Below, piece after piece: positions 14,953-18,611 of a stretch of DNA of 18,611 bases. The notes beneath the pieces are model-generated. The model was not told the origin of the DNA and did not search any database. It worked only from the letters and a program-made list of their open reading frames with translations. The number at the start of each line of letters is the position of its first letter. Position 1 is the first letter of the stretch. A program made the translations under genes and the position numbers. This DNA is from DAIDKA01 sp035943195 (GTDB lineage Bacteria > Pseudomonadota > Gammaproteobacteria > Steroidobacterales > Steroidobacteraceae). Where the stretch lies: positions 1 through 18,611 of the forward strand of contig DASZCK010000119.1 of assembly GCA_035943195.1 (NCBI GenBank). The letters run 5' to 3'.

Positions 14953-16148
14953 GCCGAAACAAGACGGGAGTGATTCTCGCGGCACTCCAGATGGGCGTGA
15001 CCCTTGCCATCCTCTGCAATGCCTTATCGGTAATCGGGCAGCGTTTGGCGCCCACTCGCAGCGCGTCGGGCGTCGCCGAGGCGAGCCTGTTTGTGATTGA
15101 AAGCGTGCGGACGGCAAAGGACGATGTTCTCGAATCCCGGATCCGAGCCGACTTGGCGGCATTGCGATCGCTGCCGAACGTAGTAGACGCCTATGCCACC
15201 AATTCGTATCCGTTCGCCAACGGAGGGATGGTATATGGGCTCGCGCTGCACCCGGACGCCAAGCCTGTGGGCGCCTTGGGAGCCGTGTACTTTGCAGATG
15301 AACATGCGCTACATACGCTGGGCACAAAACTTGTGGCGGGCAGGAACTTCAACACCGGTGATGTCGTCCCCCATCGCGGAGCGGATGAACGGCCCGTGAC
15401 GGACGGCATAATCGTCTCGCAGGCACTGGCGGACAGGTTGGCGCCTGGCGGGCTCAAGCTCGGCGAGACGGCGGCCCTTGATCCAATCGGTATACGGGCT
15501 CCCATCATCGGCATCATCGACACGCTGCAGGTGCCATGGCCGGTGGGCTCAGGAGTCATGAGCGGATCGGAACAGAACTCGATGCTGTTGCCCTATCTCC
15601 CCGTATCGTCCCAAGTCGCCTATGTCGTGCGCACGGTGCCGGAGCGACTCTCCTCAGTCATGACGGCAGCGCGGAGCAAACTCCTCGGGTTGGACCACCG
15701 CCGCATCATCGAGAGCGTTCGATCGCTGTCGGAAAGCCGTCGCGACGCTTACCGCGACGCGACCGGCATGGCCACCCTACTCGCAATCGTCTGCCTCATG
15801 GTGCTAACCGTGACAGCACTGGGAATGGTGGGACTGACGAGTTATCTGGTGACCCAGAGAAGGCGCCAGATTGGAATTAGGCGCGCGCTCGGAGCAACGC
15901 GACGCGATATCACGCGGCACTTTCAAATAGAGAACCTTCTGATCGCGGCTTCTGGCGTGACAGTAGGGGTGGCGATTGCCGTCGGTGCGAATCTATGGTT
16001 GGTCAATCATTATCAGATCGCGAGGCTGAATGGCGCACTCATCGTTGTCGGCGCGGGCGTGGTCCTCATCCTGAGCCAACTTGCAGCATTGCGGCCGGCG
16101 CTGAAAGCGGCTCGCGTTCCTCCAGCGGAGGCCGCACGAGGCATTTAG
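14949..16148 (+). CDS. FtsX/MacB-type ABC permease, second of a pair
   Basis: A 399-residue paralogue-like partner of the preceding permease. It has an N-terminal segment (about 6-30), a periplasmic domain (about 35-265) and three C-terminal segments, with QRRRQIGIRRALGATRRDI as the FtsX signature. ATG 14949 overlaps the TGA of the first permease (ATGA), without a separate Shine-Dalgarno site, so it is probably translated by reinitiation. A longer frame from 14769 runs inside the first gene and is rejected. The two probably form a heterodimer. The periplasmic domains differ clearly from one another, suggesting specialised roles. Confidence 0.88.
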   Translation: MSRNKTGVILAALQMGVTLAILCNALSVIGQRLAPTRSASGVAEASLFVIESVRTAKDDVLESRIRADLAALRSLPNVVDAYATNSYPFANGGMVYGLALHPDAKPVGALGAVYFADEHALHTLGTKLVAGRNFNTGDVVPHRGADERPVTDGIIVSQALADRLAPGGLKLGETAALDPIGIRAPIIGIIDTLQVPWPVGSGVMSGSEQNSMLLPYLPVSSQVAYVVRTVPERLSSVMTAARSKLLGLDHRRIIESVRSLSESRRDAYRDATGMATLLAIVCLMVLTVTALGMVGLTSYLVTQRRRQIGIRRALGATRRDITRHFQIENLLIAASGVTVGVAIAVGANLWLVNHYQIARLNGALIVVGAGVVLILSQLAALRPALKAARVPPAEAARGI

Positions 16149-16166
16149 CCGCGAGCTGCGCGCGGC
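16148..16166 (+). terminator. Weak hairpin after the permease pair
   Basis: GCCGCG (16148-16153) pairs with CGCGGC (16161-16166) around a 7-nt loop directly at the stop codon of the second permease. It lacks a T-tract, so it is only a possible attenuator or 3' end. Confidence 0.25.
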
Positions 16167-16275
16167 CGGAGTCTTGGGCTACCGGCGCCTGATGCGGTCT
16201 TGAACAATTGCGTCTATGCTCAGACTGAATTCTCCGACGAGCACGAGAATACTGACGACCGGGGGGCGCTGCCGT

Positions 16276-17523
16276 ATGTCACGCATGACCAGACGCAATT
16301 TTTCCATCGCGCTCGGAAGCGCGGTCGCCGCCTGGGGTGGCAGCGCGAACTCAGCGATCGCCCCGGCAGGAGGCATCGATGACACCCTCCGCAACGGAAT
16401 CTCCCGCCGCAAGATTCCCGCGGTCACGGCCATGGTCGCAAGGCACGACCGGATCATCTACCAGGGCGCGTTCGGCAAGCGGGACTTCATGTCCGGTCCG
16501 GACGTGAAGGTCGATTCGATGTTCGCCATCGCGTCCATGACCAAGGCGATCACGTCCGCTGCTGCGTTGCAACTCGTGGAGCGCGGCCAGCTCGGCTTGG
16601 ACGAACCTGTCTCCCGCCACTTGCCCGAGCTGGCGGACGTGCAGGTCCTCGAAGGCTTCGATGCGTCTGGCAAGCCGCGGCTTCGCCCGGCGCGCACCCA
16701 GATGACGCTCAAGCATCTCCTTACCCACACGTCGGGATTCTGCTACGACACTTGGAGTGAGGAGATGACGCAGTGGGAAAAGGCTACGGGAACGGCGCTC
16801 ACTGCGACGACGGTAGCGCCCCTGGTCCCGTTGGTGTTCGAGCCCGGCACACGCTGGCAGTACGGGTACAGCCTCGATTGGACCGGCAAACTTGTCGAGG
16901 CCGTAAGCGGGCGCTCACTCGAGGAGTATTTTCAGCAAAACATTCTCCAACCGCTCGGCATGCCGGACACGACGTTTATCTTTCCCGAAGGAAAGTTCGA
17001 TCGGCTCGTGACTGGTGCCAGCCGACAGGAAACGGGCGAACTTGGCCCCAACCCGCGCGCGATCCCGCCCCGGCCTGCTGCCTTCAATGGGGGCGGCGGC
17101 CTGTACTCGACGGCCGAAGACTACGTGCGATTCATGCAGATGATCCTGCGCCGTGGAGCGGGCGCCGACGGTGCGCGAATCCTGCGTGCCGACACCGTGG
17201 CGCGCATGTCGACCAATCAGATCGGCACGCTGACCGCCGGTAGATTGAAGACCCAGCGCCCGGCAGTATCGGAAAACGTGAATCTGCACCCGGGAGCTGC
17301 CGATCGCTGGGGCCTGGGATTCCTGATCAATGAAGTGGGCTACCCCGGAGGGCGCTCCGCCGGCAGTCTTGCCTGGGCCGGGATCTTCAACACCTTCTAT
17401 TGGATAGACCCGCGCCGCGACCTGTGTGCGGTGATCATGATGCAGTACCTGCCGTTCGTTGACGACCAGGCGGTTGGCCTGTTGCACGATTTCGAGCAGG
17501 CAGTGTATGCGAGCCTGCGTTAA
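16276..17523 (+). CDS. Tat-exported serine hydrolase (class-C beta-lactamase/esterase family)
   Basis: A 415-residue enzyme of the serine beta-lactamase-like fold (PF00144). MTRRNFSIALGSAVAAWGG near the N-terminus is a twin-arginine signal (Arg6-Arg7), so it is exported folded. The nucleophile motif SMTK (Ser87, Lys90) is intact. The second motif is Y-S-L (Tyr198) in WQYGYSLDW, where class-C beta-lactamases have YxN; esterases such as EstB have a similar Y-S pattern, so an esterase or peptidase role is more likely than antibiotic hydrolysis. The third-motif region is SLAWAGIFNTFYWID. ATG 16276 gives the best Tat signal; ATG 16216 is upstream in frame. It follows the permease pair by 127 bp in the same direction, so it may share regulation by the BlaI-type system. 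Confidence 0.88.
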   Translation: MSRMTRRNFSIALGSAVAAWGGSANSAIAPAGGIDDTLRNGISRRKIPAVTAMVARHDRIIYQGAFGKRDFMSGPDVKVDSMFAIASMTKAITSAAALQLVERGQLGLDEPVSRHLPELADVQVLEGFDASGKPRLRPARTQMTLKHLLTHTSGFCYDTWSEEMTQWEKATGTALTATTVAPLVPLVFEPGTRWQYGYSLDWTGKLVEAVSGRSLEEYFQQNILQPLGMPDTTFIFPEGKFDRLVTGASRQETGELGPNPRAIPPRPAAFNGGGGLYSTAEDYVRFMQMILRRGAGADGARILRADTVARMSTNQIGTLTAGRLKTQRPAVSENVNLHPGAADRWGLGFLINEVGYPGGRSAGSLAWAGIFNTFYWIDPRRDLCAVIMMQYLPFVDDQAVGLLHDFEQAVYASLR

Positions 17524-17583
17524 GGGTTACTCCACAGCAGCCCAGCCAGGAGTGAGCTGAGTCTTCGGTCGCCGGAGAAACAA

Positions 17584-18573
17584 ATGGGTAGTCTGAATCG
17601 CGCAACGTCAGTAGCTATTGCGCTGGCGTTGCTGCTTCCAATCCGAAGCACGGCCGTCTTGGCCGACGCACCAAAGGAGACGGCGGATTCCGCACCGGTG
17701 CGATGGAACACGATCGAAATAGTCACCAATGATTTCGAGTCTGTCGAACGATTGCGCAAGGCGACAGGCATACCTTTAGGAGGCCTTTTGCCGAAAGATG
17801 ACCCGCGGGTAGGGCAGGCCTGCGATGCGGTGCGACGCGCAGCGCCAAGGAAGGAAGTGAGCTGCAGAGAACTCTTCGGAAGCCCGCAGAATGGTTACGC
17901 TGAGGCCGAGTTCATCGTTGAAATCAGCGACGACAGACGAGTGCCGCAGACGCCCATTCACTGTTCAGCAGGCCATCTGTCTTCGGACCTCATCGCGCTA
18001 CGAGACGAGTGGGGTCAAGCGCGGTCCACGACCCCAGGTTGGGGGAGTACGGAGCACGTCAACGCCCTTCAATACCTCGACTACGACGCGCCGAGGCTCC
18101 ATGAGCTGGCCGCCCGAACACATTTCGTTGTGAGTCCACGTGCCAGGGAGCTGGAGAAGATCAGTAGTAGCTGCACGGCGGACTCTCGAGCGGACGCACT
18201 GGGTTTCCTGAATTTCACCGGAGCCGCGTCCAGCGCGATACGGGTCGCGGCCGCGCACATGGGTGATCCGGACCCCAACGTCAGAAATGCGGCCGCGCGG
18301 TTGATCGGGGTTTTCAATGGCTACATATCGAAACGCGAAGTCGCGGGCATTGTCAGAAGTGCGTGCGCACTAACCTATGGTGGGTTTGTGGATCGCAATA
18401 AATCCCTCATTCTCCTTGACCGCATGCGACTTCGAGGGCTCGTCCGCTTTCGCGACCTTGACCTGCTGTGTCAGGGGCAGATTCGCGCTATTGCGCGTAC
18501 CAGCAATTCCATCCAGACAGGTAGGGCTGCTCAGGACCTGGTCGAGTCGGTTGACGCGAAAGTCAGGAAATGA
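17584..18573 (+). CDS. Exported HEAT-like repeat protein of unknown function
   Basis: A 329-residue protein with a Sec signal peptide (about 1-28, hydrophobic 9-20, cleavage near VLADA). There is no lipobox. Residues about 200-245 (SRADALGFLNF, then AAHMGDPDPNVRNAAARLIGVF) match HEAT-repeat helical pairs. The N-terminal part (35-125) has Cys80, Cys94 and Cys127 but resembles no family I know. GGAG upstream of the ATG at 17584 supports the start. It runs in the same direction as the serine hydrolase, 60 bp beyond its stop, and may be part of the same transcript. Function unknown. Confidence 0.75.
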   Translation: MGSLNRATSVAIALALLLPIRSTAVLADAPKETADSAPVRWNTIEIVTNDFESVERLRKATGIPLGGLLPKDDPRVGQACDAVRRAAPRKEVSCRELFGSPQNGYAEAEFIVEISDDRRVPQTPIHCSAGHLSSDLIALRDEWGQARSTTPGWGSTEHVNALQYLDYDAPRLHELAARTHFVVSPRARELEKISSSCTADSRADALGFLNFTGAASSAIRVAAAHMGDPDPNVRNAAARLIGVFNGYISKREVAGIVRSACALTYGGFVDRNKSLILLDRMRLRGLVRFRDLDLLCQGQIRAIARTSNSIQTGRAAQDLVESVDAKVRK

Positions 18574-18577
18574 TCTG

Positions 18578-18590
18578 CGGAGTTTCTCCG
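18578..18590 (+). terminator. Short hairpin after the last gene
   Basis: CGGAG-TTT-CTCCG forms a perfect 5-bp stem five bases after the stop codon. It has no T-tract and lies near the window edge, so its role as terminator is uncertain. Confidence 0.2.
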
Positions 18591-18611
18591 GCCAATCCAT
18601 AGGAGTAGCGC

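Overview
The window looks like a chromosomal stretch from a GC-rich Gammaproteobacterium. The set of families (ECF43-type sigma factor with a TPR receptor kinase, BlaI/M56 pair, orphan MacB-like permeases, many exported proteins of unknown function) resembles Steroidobacter- or Xanthomonadales-type genomes, but this is judged from gene content only. Coding density is high. I see no rRNA, tRNA, CRISPR array, transposase or phage gene.

Layout. (1) 1-310 is a leader without a convincing gene but with a strong two-part hairpin. (2) 311-2415 is a two-gene operon: a zinc-ribbon/Yip1-type membrane protein and a small exported protein. (3) 2509-5772 is a signalling module: an ECF sigma factor (+) and a Ser/Thr receptor kinase with extracytoplasmic TPRs (-), meeting tail to tail 3 bp apart. 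The sigma factor carries Gln-Thr-Thr-Ala where ordinary ECF factors carry the acidic DAED motif, as expected of sigma factors switched on by phosphorylation. (4) 5901-6527 is an exported protein of unknown function. (5) 6511-7307 (-) is an ArsR-type repressor overlapping an AHSA1/SRPBCC gene, with a perfect 16-bp palindrome across the repressor start codon. (6) 7379-8905 (+) holds an arylamine N-acetyltransferase and a YdeI/OmdA-type protein. (7) 8945-10228 (-) holds a GNAT acetyltransferase and a stand-alone Clp-N-domain protein. (8) 10474-11505 (+) is an exported diheme cytochrome c. (9) 11597-16148 (+) is a tight operon: BlaI-type repressor, an M56 (BlaR1-like) membrane protease whose sensor is replaced by six ankyrin repeats, and two FtsX/MacB-type permeases without an ATPase. 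(10) 16276-18573 (+) is a Tat-exported serine hydrolase of the class-C beta-lactamase/esterase fold and an exported HEAT-like protein.

Two points stand out. The BlaI/M56-ankyrin/permease/serine hydrolase run is the best candidate for an undescribed system: a membrane protease with an unusual sensor that could relieve a repressor controlling an ABC-permease pair. Separately, three regulatory genes (sigma factor, kinase, ArsR repressor) share one arrangement: a -10 hexamer ends 6 or 7 nt before the ATG with no Shine-Dalgarno site, which predicts leaderless mRNAs. The other genes mostly have ordinary ribosome-binding sites.
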